Origin: Owenia fusiformis
Taxonomy: Eukaryota; Annelida; Polychaeta; Sabellida; Oweniidae
Direction: 5' to 3'
DNA length: 64,000 nucleotides
NCBI GenBank assembly: GCA_903813345.2
Contig: CAIIXF020000005.1
Coordinates: 18,975,375 to 19,039,374, forward strand
Below, piece after piece: positions 25,027 to 37,334 of the stretch. A program made the translations under genes and the position numbers. The notes beneath the pieces are model-generated. The model was not told the origin of the DNA and did no database searches. It saw only the letters and a list, made by a program, of their open reading frames with translations. How positions within the stretch are numbered: position 1 is the stretch's first letter; the number at the start of each line of letters is the position of its first letter.

Positions 25027-28000
25027 TATTGTAAACATTTATTGTTTATATATTTTGCCCTTTGTATTTCAAGAAGAGACAACAAGAGACCATGAAAATA
25101 TTTACTGAATGTTGTAAAGATGTCACTTCTAGTCTTTCATCAAGTGAAGCCTCCTATTTCCCTACATTGTTTAGGGGAATATTTTTGAAGGGAAGTGTAC
25201 CTAGCTTTGATGCAAAACTAGCAGCTACATACTTTGAGCCTGTACATATGCTGGGGTCAGACTTTTGTCTGAAATTGTTCTTGTCAAAAAGTTTCATTTT
25301 TTCACAAAAGCAATTAGATAACGTTTTTTGCCTCAGTATATTTTACATAATAGTTTTGAATTGCATATTGCTTTAGCCTGAAGATATATAAATGTTAGTA
25401 TACAAATGTGAATATAATCCATGACACTACAATAATAGTTATGGATGTATTGTTTCTAAAGTATTGCTCTCAATTATTCAGATATTTTTGCTTTTAGCAA
25501 AATAGTATATTTTTAGTTTTATTTCAATATCATTAGATGCCTTATGAATGCTTAATCATTAGGAAAGAAAGGGCCTTAAGCTAAGATGTGGAAACTGCTT
25601 CCATCATACGTGTGCCATTGTGAATACATGATCACGCTTACACTCTGAATAGTTTTAATGTCATCACCAGAAGTGGTGTTCGTGGGTTGGTGGTTGGTGT
25701 TTGGCGGTCAGCATCTGTAACAAATGGCAGGTGGTGACATTTTGTCATATGAATATTCACTCATAACTAGGCATGCATTTTCTGCCCAATCAGAGTGAAG
25801 CATAGCGATCTGAAGTGCTAAGGTTATAAGAAAAATACTATTGAAATCTTATCAACTTATATAATGGTAAGATGATTGAAATAGTATAAGGGCATTCTCC
25901 AAGTATTGCTAATATTTTTCGCAATTCTGTTCTTTCAATGCATTCTGCAGAAATGTCTTGACAATCAGCTTAGTATTAATAGTTACGGTTACCATGGTAT
26001 CCATTGTTTTGGGTCTCTGGGTTGTAAATGTTTAATGAAGAAGCAATAGCAATATTTATTGAATGCTTAGTGTCACATGTGTAATGGTTGTGCACATTTC
26101 CATAGATATTTGGTTAATCTGTCCTGCTAAAAGTCTGGATTTGGCAATTTCTAGGCTGACTTAGGAATTTCATGTTCAAGAAAAAGATCATTAGCCTAGA
26201 TGGTGTTCATAATTTAAGTTAAGCATTTTTGATATTTTACATTCTAGTAAGTAGGACTAAAAATGAATAAAAAAATGTATTTATTGAATTTCAGCTCTCT
26301 GATCAGATGGGCCTGTAATGCATGTACTAGTTAGAAGAAATGTTGATCTATATTGTACATGTATGTATATTCTATTTATATTTTTCGCCTATATGAACTT
26401 GTATTTAGTTAACTGGGCTACATATTTCATTGTGATATCTACATATATAAAAATAAATCAAATCTCAATAAAATCAATGAATATAGTAATATAATTTTTA
26501 ATCTTTGTGTGTAATCCACCAAGTTTTTTAAGAAACATTTCGTTACTTCCAGATTTTTTCCAGATTTATGAAACAGTAAACTTCTAAGGTTTAGGAAAAG
26601 AAATCCACCAATGCAATTTTTCATCATAAAAAATAAATAAAGCAGAATTCAGTTCTTTAAATATTTTTTTATTTACATATTCTTAAGATTCATACATTTT
26701 TATACAGTAAGTAACTAACATAATATTTTACTGTATAACACGACTAGAATTCTACTCTTTCCCAAACCTCGATTGTAATCATATAAATGATTATTTGGAA
26801 TGTGAATTATTATTATGACAGTATTGAACATAAACAGCTGATAGCCACATGTATGATCGACACAATTAATTTTGTTGAAGAATGTGTTGAAAAATCTATA
26901 AACCCTAAATGTGTGAATTCTACGGTAAGGTTGATCATGGAATTGAAGAAATGGATTGGAATGTCCCATTGAATCTATGGTCTCACCCATTTTATCCACC
27001 AGGTGAACAGATATTAATCTCTGGACAGATATCGCAATATTAATTTGTTGAGTCATCTAAAAAACTGAGAAAATTATTGATAGCTTGTATTTGATTCCTT
27101 TCTCAAAATGTATGTTTACTATGTTTAACATGTGTGTCAAGATGAAATCTAGCACAAATCACTGGGAATTAGATTAGCTTTTATGTGGAAATATTACTGA
27201 GATAAGGATGACTGAGTGATCTAAATTGAGAATTTTCCATATCCACAAATTGGTTTAAAACAAAACAAAACTGGGTGAGACCAATTTCGTAAAAGATTCC
27301 TATCCATTCCTTCTTGACCATTGGTTGATGAACTTCATAAGCTGATTTTGAATTTTGGTTTTATTGTTTTAGCTTTTTTTCCCAAAGATGTTTATGTATC
27401 AACCTTTGCATTGCTGCATTGTAAATATGTGGTGGTCAGTTAGCTCAAAAAATTGTTTCTCTGGTTATATTGCAACCATAACATGTTAAAACTAAGTACA
27501 TGAATCTTGTAAGGGTTAACATAAAGTTTACATTAAACATTACTAATATCAGTCATATTTGTCTAACAAAATTCAACAAGTATTACTTTTCTACCTCACA
27601 CAGTTTTGCATCAAGCCCCTGTGTTCTTAACCTCAATACTTAAGGAAGGTGTCCAAATGTCAACAGCTGTGGAAAAACTTTTAATTTGAAATGTTGATTT
27701 GTCTTTTACTTGAATATAAAAAATCAACTCTATTTGCAAACCTAACCATCATTTACCCCCTCCCCATAAATATCTAACTTTCGTTATCACACAGGTGTTG
27801 ATATCGGACACCATCCCTTGTACTGTGAATCCTTTGGAAAAAGGGGACAGAATATTCCATGCAAAATTCTGTAAATGCTATCAACAAAGTTTTAAGGACA
27901 TGAATATGGTGATTTAGAGAACCAGAATATACTTGACAACGGCCTTTGTAACAAGGTATATAATACATTTTACTAATTATTTGGTTATTTGTTATCTATC

Positions 28001-30257
28001 ATAAGACACAACTCTTGAAGAATGTAATATTAGGAAAGATGAAATTGTACATTTATAACTATCTAGTACATGATACCACTTAATACATTGTTCATTAAGT
28101 ACATTCTGTGTAACTGCATCATTGTACAAGTTGCTATGAACATCTTGAGTCATGGCAACAAAATTCTACATTCTTGATTTGACCTGGAATTAAAATTATT
28201 TTACACAATATATTCAGCAATAACTAAAAGTCTAATATAAAGGAACTATAAAGTAGTAATCCACACGCAATCTTAATGAACAACCCCTGAGTGGAATGTT
28301 TTAAATTTTGATTGTTGATAATGTAAAATATGTCCTGGTGATTAAAGGTAAACAGGTTCAGTTCAACAAAACAATTTTAGTATGTAGCAATTTAGTAAAA
28401 ATGGAGAGCATTTTGCAAATTGGTAAAACTTTTAAATCAATGGAGTTATCTTGAGCCCCTACGCAAAGGTAATGTGACTTCCTAAACATGAACAAAGCAC
28501 TGAGTATTTAATCTATTATGCTTAATTGCTTAATGCAAAGAAAACATTGATTATTGTTGACACCAAAATTGTAAATGGGATTCTTTTTCAAATACATGCA
28601 ACTCCAGTTTACTACGAGGTGAAAATTTTGAAATTATCAATGTATTTTGAAAGTGGTGATTTTTTGAAAAAATGTGAAAATGAGAAAATACAATTCTTCA
28701 TTATTATAGTATAAAATATTTAATCAATTTAATTGAAGAATTAGCATGCAATATAAGAAAATGCCACAGTTGGCCACAGTTGTAAATACACAAATTAACA
28801 AATGCATATTTTGCATATATGGCACTGAATTTCAGTTTGCTACATTAAACTACAGATGTACTAGGTTACTTGACTTCTCTTTTTAAAGATGGTGACTAAG
28901 CAACAACAGATATTTTGCATTCTTTTTACTAACTCTGGTGATTCTACAAAACAGTATAATGCAGTGTCAAGCAAGCTTTTGTACCTACATGTAAGGTGCT
29001 TGAATTAGCTGCCACTAATAAGCTGTTCAATTCAACAAAATCTTTCTAATGTATATCTTGGTCATAATACATTCTAAAACATTGAATCATCCTATTCCTA
29101 AATATTTTTTACATTGTTGTAAAGAGTACAGGAAATGTCAGTATGCAGTCTCCTTTTCATATGATTTATCAGCCTTTGCTAAATATGTGCTATAATGAGG
29201 ATAATTATATGGTAATACTAAGAAGCCATATCATGTTGAAATTATCATCTCTTATATCCTCACCACTAGGTGAATATGAATAAGCAAGAGAAGTGGCAGT
29301 TGTTGTATATGTCCTTGATGATAAATTGCATACACTCTCACACACAAGAACAAACAAAAACAATTGAAGAAACATAGAAAAGGATCTGTTAGTTCTACAG
29401 CAATGAAAAAAGATGTACTATATAGATTAAGCAAGATCTAAAATTTACAAAAAATCTCTGTGGGAAATTAGTAATTTATCAATTTTATATTCATTTAATA
29501 TTATTCATTACTAATATAAGAAATAAAGCTAGCACTCAGCATATAATGAAATATATGGATATGAGATGCAATCATTGATGCCTTTTATTATAACACATAT
29601 TGTGAAATATGATATCTTAAAATGTAGATCATATAAATTAGAATAAGAACACAAATCATGCAAGCTAACAAGATTACAAAAGCAAAATATGGAGGGACTG
29701 AGAGAGGTGAAGCTACTGAGTCTAATAACATCTAAAAGCAGCAAGTTTGATTCTGATTTTCTAGAAACTAACTTTATTAGTGTAAATATTAAAATTCTGA
29801 AGATGCGCACCACCTTTATCGATAAAGAGTACCAGTGACAAGACTACAGTGTTCTATCAGTCTATCAATGCACTGAAAAGTTCAGTTTGCAAATGTATAT
29901 ATTACCACAGTAATATATTTATTTACATATATTCTTAAAACCCAAAATTTAAAAGTAAATGGTGTGAAAAAAGCGGATCCCAATACCAAAGAGCATAGCA
30001 GGAAGATAGTAAAGTGTTTACAAAGTTGAGTTAAGGAAATACTCCGGAATGATATTTTACTTCAACAACTTGAAGTTAAATTCAAACATCATTGAACTTC
30101 AGACATTTTACATGCAAAATATTTGGCAAAAGTTCATTGAAGTTACAGGTATGCAAACATAGAAAATTAGTAGATGGTAAACAAGGACACATACAATATT
30201 GCCCTTTGGTTGTTTCAGTATTGATAAAGGGGCTTGCATCCCAGGATGGCACTTACG
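25027..30257. other. Gene-free spacer between the 3' ends of ELMOD3 and complexin
   Basis: Strongly AT-rich. Open frames here (for example 25062-25376 and 29529-29813) show no recognisable family, no splice partners and the composition of the background. The only defined item is the short element at 25658-25752. TTTATT at 29918-29923 is AATAAA on the minus strand, 335 bases past the complexin CaaX-exon stop, and could serve as its poly(A) signal. Nothing else was recognised. Confidence 0.6.
25658..25752 (+). mobile_element. Minimal TGTCACCACC-family element
   Basis: This copy is only about 95 bases: left end TGTCATCACC, a GGTTGGTGGTTGG tract, CATCTGTAACAAA, then GGTGGTGACATTTTGTCAT. It shows which parts are constant: the two ends and the short G/T tract, with no TGACCTT array. 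Confidence 0.65.
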
Positions 30258-30367
30258 CTATTGAATACTACATTTTTCTGTTACTTCGCCTGCTTTGGCT
30301 GCAACTTGACCAGGAATGTCCTTTACTTTATCAGTGTATTCACGCATACCGGCAGGGATGATGGACT
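30258..30367 (-). CDS. CPLX: Complexin terminal exon 4 with CaaX box
   Basis: After a CCCTTAG acceptor the exon completes a Glu codon from exon 3a and encodes 35 residues. These start SIIPAGMREY, pass through an amphipathic stretch (VKDIPGQVAAKAGEV) and end in CSIQ before TAG. Cys-Ser-Ile-Gln fits a CaaX box with a Gln end, usually a farnesylation signal; Drosophila complexin ends in a similar box (CVMQ). Only exon 3a can feed it in frame. Confidence 0.85.
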
Positions 30368-32859
30368 CTAAGGGAGAGGCAAAAATAACACCAACATTTA
30401 ATCATGTGTTATAAATATAACTACCTTATCATTTTAATAACTGTTCCATTTGTTTGTTATCATATTTCTTACCAATATCAATCAAATAATTTTTTGAAGC
30501 ACTGATGCTCTAGAAGTCCTTGAATGAGAACTAGCGCTAACACTAGTAATGCAAGTTATCCAAATCTAATGTATTATTTGATGGGATAAAATCATAAGAT
30601 ATCCAATATACCCTGACATTATGCCCTCAGAGATTCAATATCTCCACTTTCTCATTGTTTATTTTGATATTTATTATATACCCGTAGTATATAGATGGAT
30701 TTGGCAATGCTGTTAAGTTCTTTCAGTTTTTTGCAAGCATTTCAAACAAAATTATTAGAAATTGATTGAAATAAAATTGCTCAAATGAACTTGCACCAAC
30801 TTTAATATAAAATGCAGAAGCTGCACTGTTTTTATGAATGTTTGCTTCCCTGATTTCTACATTCCTGTACATACAATATGCATTTACATTGTCCTTCTAA
30901 TAAGTCACCTGCCGTGTCTGAAACACATGGCCCATATGGCTTGTCTTATTATACAAAGTTCATACAACAACAAAGTGATGAAAATTTCTTTTCAAATTCA
31001 TCATCTGAGTCATATTTCGCTTCCGCTGCTAACTCAGCGGGAGTTTTCCTTTTACGTCCTATTTGGCCTGCGCTACTTTCTTCAGGAAGGCCAAATGGAT
31101 TGTTGGGGTCTTTTTTCTTCAACCCATACTGAAACATATGATAAAACAGTCAAATGAAACAATACTAATATTGGTATACCTTCTTCAGCAAGTTCTGCTT
31201 CAGCTGCTAGCTCAGCTGGAGTTTTCTTTTTACGGCCAACAGAGCCAGCTGCCGATTCTTCCGGAAGGCCGAATGGGTTATTTGGATCCTTTTTCTTAAG
31301 TCCATACTGGATAAGCAGCAGTATACAGAGATATCTATATCAATACCTATATACATGTATAAGATATCAAGTTTGATACATATGTAATGTAATTACACAT
31401 GCTGTTCAATTATAAACAAACAATTGGTAATACTTAAACAGATATACATATTATTTATGATTTTAAGATTGGTAAAACTTTCCACAAAAAGGTCTTATTG
31501 TTGAATTAATTTACATTCACATTAAGAATAGATTGATCTACAGTACATGATTACACTTTGTCTGGGTGATATCATTTTTCTCATGTTCTATTCACGTGAA
31601 AGTGATGAATACACAATGTAAACAGGCATGGTGCACATTTAATACAGTATGCACTGGCGGATCTGGGGCCCAGGTCCCCTCCCCTTGGAGAGGCCCATAA
31701 AAAATTGGGCCCAAAAAAGGCCTTAAGTCTCCAAAAAGTGGGCCTTCTTGGCTATTATTAGACCTTTTAAGGCCTTGTATTTTAATTTTGGGACAAATTT
31801 TAAAGAAAATGGGCCTCAAAAAGATTTTCTGCTCAAGCGCGGACATTTTAGCAGACCAGTGATTTGCTCCCCCCCTTGTTGGTTCCCAGATCCGCCCCTG
31901 GTATGAGGTTATTCAGCTGCTGATATTAATATCATATTGAAATTATCACTGATGCCTCAACATTGCAAAGAGTATTGATACTGCCACATTCTATTGTAGT
32001 TTATAATTATACTCTATGCTCTGCATTGTTATACAACACTGCTATTGTTCTCTGTTCTTTCTCAGCTGTACCATTATCATAATTATGCAATTTTTTGTAT
32101 TAAACATCAGTCATAACCAAGCCAAATGGAATACACTGTATTGGAATCTATGTTAAATCACAAACTCTATATGTTAATTGATTAATCTAAGTCATGCTTG
32201 TCATTATGATCTATAGCGACTGAACAACCATAGCAGTAAGCGGCCTTAATTCTATTTTCTTGCACTAACATGTTGGCCTAAGTATAATTGAGTTAGTATA
32301 CCATGCTGCAACTATATAAAACGAGTACATGTACATTACAATCTCCAGTAAATAAGAATGGTCATCTAAATGTCCAAGTGCCCAATTAGTCATCGGGTCA
32401 ATAGACTTCTATTCTAATTGTAGGAGATTTGGCATCTATTAGAACTACAGTTGCCAGTTGCAAAGGCCTGAAAGTGTTTCATGGAAAGTTTCAAGTAGGG
32501 TGAGGGAGAGATATTCAGTTTATGTTTGATCAGTTGACAAGCTGATTATATGCATCATGTGTCTAGTGGGCATTTCATCACCGAGTTTTAAATCTCAATT
32601 ATTGCTATATATACTTAACCTTGTATGTCCAGTGATGCTCGATCATGCCATTTACTAGATACAGGGCTGTCAACTTGGGACCACCTAATATGAGTGACTT
32701 CAAAATGTTGGACACCTAAGTCCAAATCTGAACACTTTTGTCCAAATTTTGAACACCTTTGGCCAACTTTTAAACACCTTTGGCCAAAGTTTGAGCACCT
32801 TTGCCAAACTTTGATCACCTCAAATTTTTCGCGCTCGCTACGCTCGCGGTGTCGTCAAT

Positions 32860-32890
<31 letters not shown>

Positions 32891-35799
32891 AGGGGGGGGT
32901 AGGTACGAAAATTTCCAATGGACATGCGTGACATATACGGGATTCGCGTGACAAATCCGAACAAATTGCGTTCGGTTTTTTTCCGACGTTCGTATTTTTA
33001 CCGTATCGTAAACATATTTCGAAAAATTTTCTACAGAAATATTTTAGCGTGACAATTACCAGTTAAAATGCGTATTTGCGTGACATTTTCTGTCACGCAA
33101 AAAAAACTGGCGTGACTTCAAATTCTTCAGCAAATGCGTGACAAATACGCAAATTGCGGGACAGTTGACAGGCCTGTAGATACCAAAAAGCAAATATATT
33201 TGTAATGGCTTCTAGCAATGTCATGTTTATCTTAGAAAAAATGACAGTTTGTCATTGAAAAACAGAAGAGAAAATGGGACAGGGGATACAAGTTAGTGGA
33301 CTGGCTATACCTAATTGAAGCTGTCGGCATGTGCATACTAGACAGAGTGATACATGGCTCAGATGGAGTAAGGACTTATGCCAAAATGTGCTCATATTGC
33401 TCAATATACAATATTGTCATAGTTAAGTTATATTTGTTCAATTATTGGCCAGATCTGTTTGGTTTATTCATGTGGTCAATAATTCATTATATTGGAATGA
33501 TCAGTGTATCATAGACTGTGAGCAAAGATTGACATAATGCTCCCTAAGATAGATTATGGAAGATTTGCAGTCAAGTAGGATGTGTTGTTAGGTGTGCTGC
33601 CATCTGACATCTACAATACAAACACAAATAGCAGTTCAGGTATATAGTTTTGAGCAGTCGATCTAGGGCTAGGCACTATTGCACGACACTGTCAAACCTG
33701 GGTTTCCAACCTTATCACGAATACCCTGGCGCATTTCTTCCCTTTCTTCTTCCATTTTGCGGTGTTTCTCCTTTCTGCGTTCTTCTGCTTCCAGTCGTGC
33801 CTGGACAACTTCTGGATCCTCTTCCTTGGCCACATCATCATCTTCTTTCTTATCATCACCTCCTATGACACCTGCAGTTGCACACACTTATGATTACACA
33901 CACATAACAAATATAATAGAGTACCACATCTGCAGTTTTGATATTTCCATCTATTTTCAGGGAACTGTTTTTGAATATGTGAATATGGAAGCTCAATAAT
34001 AGATAACAACATATTCCTCAAAGAGGGATCGATGAAATTCATCAATTTCATGCACTTCACTTGAAGTTTCAGATTTATGTGACTATCTGAATTCAGTTGG
34101 AATAAGATGGAAATGTTTGATACTGCAGTGTAGTGGTACTGTTGTACAAACACCAAACAAACCTTATCTCTAATTTCTTGTCTCATGGTTTCACGTTCTT
34201 CCTCCATTTTACGATGTTTCTCTTTTCTACGTTCTTCAGCTTCTCGTCTTGCTTCAGCAATTTCAGGATCTTCGACACCATCCCCCTCACCACCATCATC
34301 ATCCTTTTTATCATCTCCACCAATTGCACCTATATCGTCATCATGCAGTTAACTCAACACTGACATCTCAAACATTTAAAACCACTTGACGAGATACTAC
34401 ATTATTTTTTTTACTTATAAAATAAATCTTTATGGATCCATACATATGTATAGTTTATGTGACTTTATCTTTAATTATATTTTACAGTGTTACAATAGGT
34501 ATAGCTAATCTGTTCAGTGTTATACCTAACGGATTTGGCACTAGACTCATCATCTTGATAAACTAAATGCTGGAATACATATAAATATTTTGATTTATAT
34601 TCATACTCCTCCTGCATGCCTTATTCAGGTATATACTTTTCTTTTGCGGTATTAATCTTGCTCATTGGCTGATGAAGGAGTATGGATATACAACATAATG
34701 ATACACATGTACATAATTGATTTTAATCAGTTTTTCTGTTCTTAATGTCCAATACAAATGCATTACTATACATTGTGGTGTTGTATTCAATAAGTATGAA
34801 ATTGAAAGAATTTAATTTAAATATAATATTTGAATACTTTTTGTTCTTTATTCATTGTATGCATGAACAAGTTATTTGAGTTGTGGTGTGTTCCTTTCTA
34901 TACAGTCATGCAATTAGTATTGCCTAATTCTAAAAATAACTACATAAATATATGCAATCCATGCGTTATGACAAGCTTGCAATAAGTGTGCATATCTGGT
35001 GGAGGGAGTATTCCTTGTTTAATTTGTGTTAAACTACCTTTACTTTTTGAGACACCTGTTCACAGTTCCTGATTGCAATAGACTGATAAAGAGAACAATT
35101 CACACCACTTGATCGATAGAAGAATCCGCAAATTACCTTCGTATGATCACAATACTTTCAATTTCAACTTTCAATACACATTATATAGCCATACTTTATA
35201 TCAGCCTTACCTTTAACAGATTTAAGTTGGTTGCCAACCAGTTGCTTGGCAACGAAGGATGCCATGACTACCTGAGTGGAGGCTGAATGATGCAGTTAAC
35301 AGTAACTGATCGTAGGTGATGATACTATAGGTACTGTTGTGAGATGTTTGACAATGCTACATGTATTTGGCCTCTTCAGTCTGTGGAATTCACACGGCCA
35401 CTACACAAACAAACAAGAATACAATAGACTATCAAACTGAAAGAATGACTTAAAGAGCTCAACAGGCGACAGCTATTCCGGCCCTTGATTACTACTGCAT
35501 CCTGGGTACTAGACTATGTGGTTAACCCCTACAACTCAATCAGGTTAAGTATATTGACAACATCGTGAATTGGTATCCATGGTAACTGCTGGCATGATTA
35601 AATGCCTTGGAAACATGCCAGCAATAGTTAATTACTTTGTCCTAATGACAACACAGTGGAAACTATTACCATGGAAACCATAATATATCACTGGACAGAG
35701 ACACAGACAACAAACATACTGACAATCCTATGAGAGATCCTTACCCTTGACTGAATTTAGCTTGTCTCCTACCACTTGTTTTGCGATGAAAGATGCCAT
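30258..35799 (-). CDS. CPLX: Complexin, with tandemly duplicated alternative exons 1, 2 and 3
   Basis: Complexins are small soluble proteins that bind the assembled SNARE bundle and both clamp and promote synaptic vesicle fusion. Reading 5' to 3' on the minus strand: exon 1a 35799-35745 or 1b 35265-35211, exon 2a 34329-34163 or 2b 33871-33711, exon 3a 31306-31180 followed by exon 4 30367-30258, or exon 3b 31128-30949 with its own stop. The CaaX form has 152 residues, the 3b form 133. The accessory and central helices are in exon 2 (EAEERRKEKHRKMEEERE, then MRQ(G/E)IRDK). The conserved Tyr of RDKYG is the first codon of exon 3, and KKKTPAELAAEAE follows. The N-terminus MASF(I/V)AKQ(V/L)VG is of the insect type. 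All junctions are GT-AG. Sequence conservation in all seven exons argues that none is decayed. Both first exons have an acceptor-like site just upstream (TTCCTTCACAG before 1a, CCTCCACTCAG before 1b), so 5'UTR exons probably lie further upstream. Confidence 0.9.
30949..31128 (-). CDS. CPLX: Complexin alternative terminal exon 3b, non-CaaX end
   Basis: A paralogue of exon 3a: both start YGLKKKDPNNPFGLPEES and share RK(R/K)KTPAELAAEA. It then diverges to KYDSDDEFEKKFSSLCCCMNFV and a TAA. Three adjacent cysteines near the end could be palmitoylated, and KKFSS resembles a basophilic kinase site; both are inferences. No GT inside the divergent tail gives an in-frame join to exon 4. Two minus-strand AATAAA signals (30675-30670 and 30663-30658) lie between this stop and exon 4, consistent with a separate 3' end. 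Confidence 0.8.
   Translation of the reverse strand, partial: YGLKKKDPNNPFGLPEESSAGQIGRKRKTPAELAAEAKYDSDDEFEKKFSSLCCCMNFV
31180..31306 (-). CDS. CPLX: Complexin exon 3a, leads to the CaaX exon
   Basis: Starts in phase 0 with the Tyr of the RDK|YG junction and ends in phase 1 after AELAEE, at donor G|GTATACC. The gap between its donor and the 3b acceptor is only about 51 bases, too short for comfortable splicing of 3a to 3b. If both were joined, the frame would shift and stop within 3b. Confidence 0.85.
31652..31900. mobile_element. GGCGGATC-ended MITE with 5-bp target duplication
   Basis: CACTGGCGGATC at the left and GATCCGCCCCTG at the right are inverted. GTATG flanks both sides (31647-31651 and 31901-31905). 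The interior is a G/C-rich string of GGGCCC and AAGGCC palindromes. It lies in a complexin intron. Relatives are at 38103, 39596, 47224 and 47602. Confidence 0.7.
32662..33176 (+). mobile_element. CAGGGCTGTCAACT-ended element with poly-G tract, copy 1
   Basis: Starts CAGGGCTGTCAACT and ends AGTTGACAGGCCTG, with TAGATA on both outer sides. It is near-identical to 48088-48593. It contains repeated TTTGGCCAA blocks, a CGCTCGCTACGCTCGCG palindrome, a run of about 30 G, and several ATGCGTGACA repeats. No protein family was recognised. It lies in the complexin intron between exons 2b and 3a. Confidence 0.75.
33711..33871 (-). CDS. CPLX: Complexin alternative exon 2b
   Basis: 161 bases, phase 1 in and 0 out. 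It encodes VIGGDDKKEDDD..., an acidic lead-in, then EVVQARLEAEERRKEKHRKM, then EEEREEMRQGIRDK. It retains the SNARE-binding central helix. Acceptor CAACTGCAG and donor AAG|GTTGGA are plausible. If spliced after exon 2a it would be read GTG TCA TAG, an immediate stop, so the two exon-2 copies exclude each other by frame. Confidence 0.85.
34163..34329 (-). CDS. CPLX: Complexin alternative exon 2a
   Basis: 167 bases with the same phases as 2b. It encodes AIGGDDKKDDDGGEGDG, then a helix EIAEARREAEERRKEKHRK, then MEEERETMRQEIRDK. Compared with 2b the acidic linker is Gly-rich and two residues longer, and the central helix has MRQE where 2b has MRQG. The donor (AAG|GTTTGT) and acceptor (GATATAG) are ordinary. 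Confidence 0.85.
35211..35265 (-). CDS. CPLX: Complexin alternative first coding exon 1b
   Basis: Encodes MASFVAKQLVGNQLKSVKG (last Gly split), ending in phase 1 at donor AAAG|GTAAGG. Same length as 1a. The start ATG is preceded by GTAGTC and follows an acceptor-like CTCCACTCAG, so this may be an internal exon with upstream UTR. The N-terminal segment is the part of complexin needed to promote fusion. Confidence 0.85.
35745..35799 (-). CDS. CPLX: Complexin alternative first coding exon 1a
   Basis: Encodes MASFIAKQVVGDKLNSVKG (last Gly split), ending in phase 1 at donor AAGG|GTAAGG. A pyrimidine-rich acceptor (TTTTCCTTCACAG) lies about 35 bases before the ATG, placing the exon border near 35834. 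It differs from 1b at five positions (I/V, V/L, D/N, K/Q, N/K), all outside the MASF core. Confidence 0.85.
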
Positions 35800-36294
35800 G
35801 TTTGAATAATATCCTCCAAGTGACCAACTTAGCTCTGTGAAGGAAAATGGTAAGTAAATGATTGACACAATGGGAATGGGGGAATATTGTTCTGACCGTC
35901 CGCTCCACCAAATAGACTAAAAATCTAGATGAAGCTGAAATAAAATGTGTAAAATGGGCATCCGTGATGAGGTGATGCAAATATAGAATAACAAAGGAAC
36001 TGGTGATAAAATAACGCAAAATAGCAACCATTGTTTCGTTTAGATTTATAACTTATATTATATGCTGCAAATTACAAACAAGTAATATATTAAAGCATTT
36101 TGAAGTTTCTGTGCAGTGTTTTCACCTTCTAAATTATCCATGCATTTTTCATATTTGCTAATTTTGCTTTTCATCGTTAATTGCCGTAAAATAACGCCGT
36201 TAATGAAATCAAAATATGTAGTAAAACATTTAAATGGATGCAACATATAAATTAATATCAAGAAGATGTAGAAACATCTCTACATCATGTACAG

Positions 36295-36513
36295 GGAGGA
36301 TTTATAGCACATTGTATACTATCCTGTATCTGGAATACTAGTTTATTCATCTTGGGAATAACGTTGATGTTTTCCCAAACGACGAACGTATTTTTGATTC
36401 AATTACGACTTTTTACGTATGTAACCCTGATACATAAACATTGTAAGTACTCCCGGGAGCTTATCCAATAATCTAATAGGAACTGTATACTGTGTAAGTG
36501 TAATAAATCCTCC
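36295..36513. mobile_element. 219-bp MITE
   Basis: GGAGGATTTATAGCACATT at the left pairs with TAATAAATCCTCC at the right, and ATACTA/AGTATAC further in also pair. No coding content. Confidence 0.5.
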
Positions 36514-37334
36514 ATATACGCTCATTTCTGCTTCATTGCTCCACCAATTATCAAGTAATATTTTCCTGCACTATATCCAAACCTCTGTGCAGTCTGTGGA
36601 CGAGCACAAAACCAGTAAACGTAAGCCCAACGCGTATACTGGGATATACAGGTTGGCACATCGAATGTGTTACTTTTTCACTTATTTTTATTTGAAATAT
36701 ACCGTCTGAAAGAATATTGATTTTTTCTTTACCGCCCTGTACTGAATGTGATTGTAGAACGGCTAGAAACTGGGTTATGAATGTATGGTGGAGCAACAAA
36801 CTTGTATCTTGCATCGAGTCTCTGGTCATTCCCTCCTCTAGTCTCCATCCCAACACCCCTCATCTCTGGCTATAGAGCTTGCTGCATCATTGCACACACA
36901 TCTAGCCCCCCCCCCCTAGATGGGCCCATTTTTATTATTTCGAGCCTCAAATGGGGCTTCTAATTTTGGTACAAAAAAGGACGACCCCATTTTGGCCCTA
37001 ATGAATTTCCAGATTCGCCTGTTTGGCTTCAAAGTTGAGTGAGCTGGGTCAACATTTCAAACGAATTTACTCATTTGATTAATGTAAAGTGTGGGAGAGA
37101 GGGATGGATGACGTAACTCAAAGGCTTGATGCAAGGGTGTTAAGCATAATATCTACCAAGGTTGTTACAGCTGATAAAATATCCCCAATCCTTGTAACCA
37201 GTGGCCGTGTAGTTCTAGATAACATTAAAGAATATATATTATACTAGAATAGTAATGAGTCTATACTGAAAATTATTCGACATTGTATCATAAATACATA
37301 TTTTCAAATGCATGTATTTAATAGATTATTAGAG

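Noticed and set aside
25062-25376. 104-residue plus-strand frame between ELMOD3 and complexin
   Set aside because: No recognisable domain, background composition, and no partner exons.
30834-31299. Plus-strand frames of 78-107 residues
   Set aside because: They are shadows of complexin exons 3a and 3b on the minus strand.
33650-33999. Plus-strand Ser/Pro-rich frames
   Set aside because: They are shadows of complexin exon 2b.
30258-35799. Two tandem complexin genes
   Set aside because: Exon order is pairwise (1a-1b-2a-2b-3a-3b-4) and only one CaaX exon exists; a whole-gene duplication would give two ordered sets.
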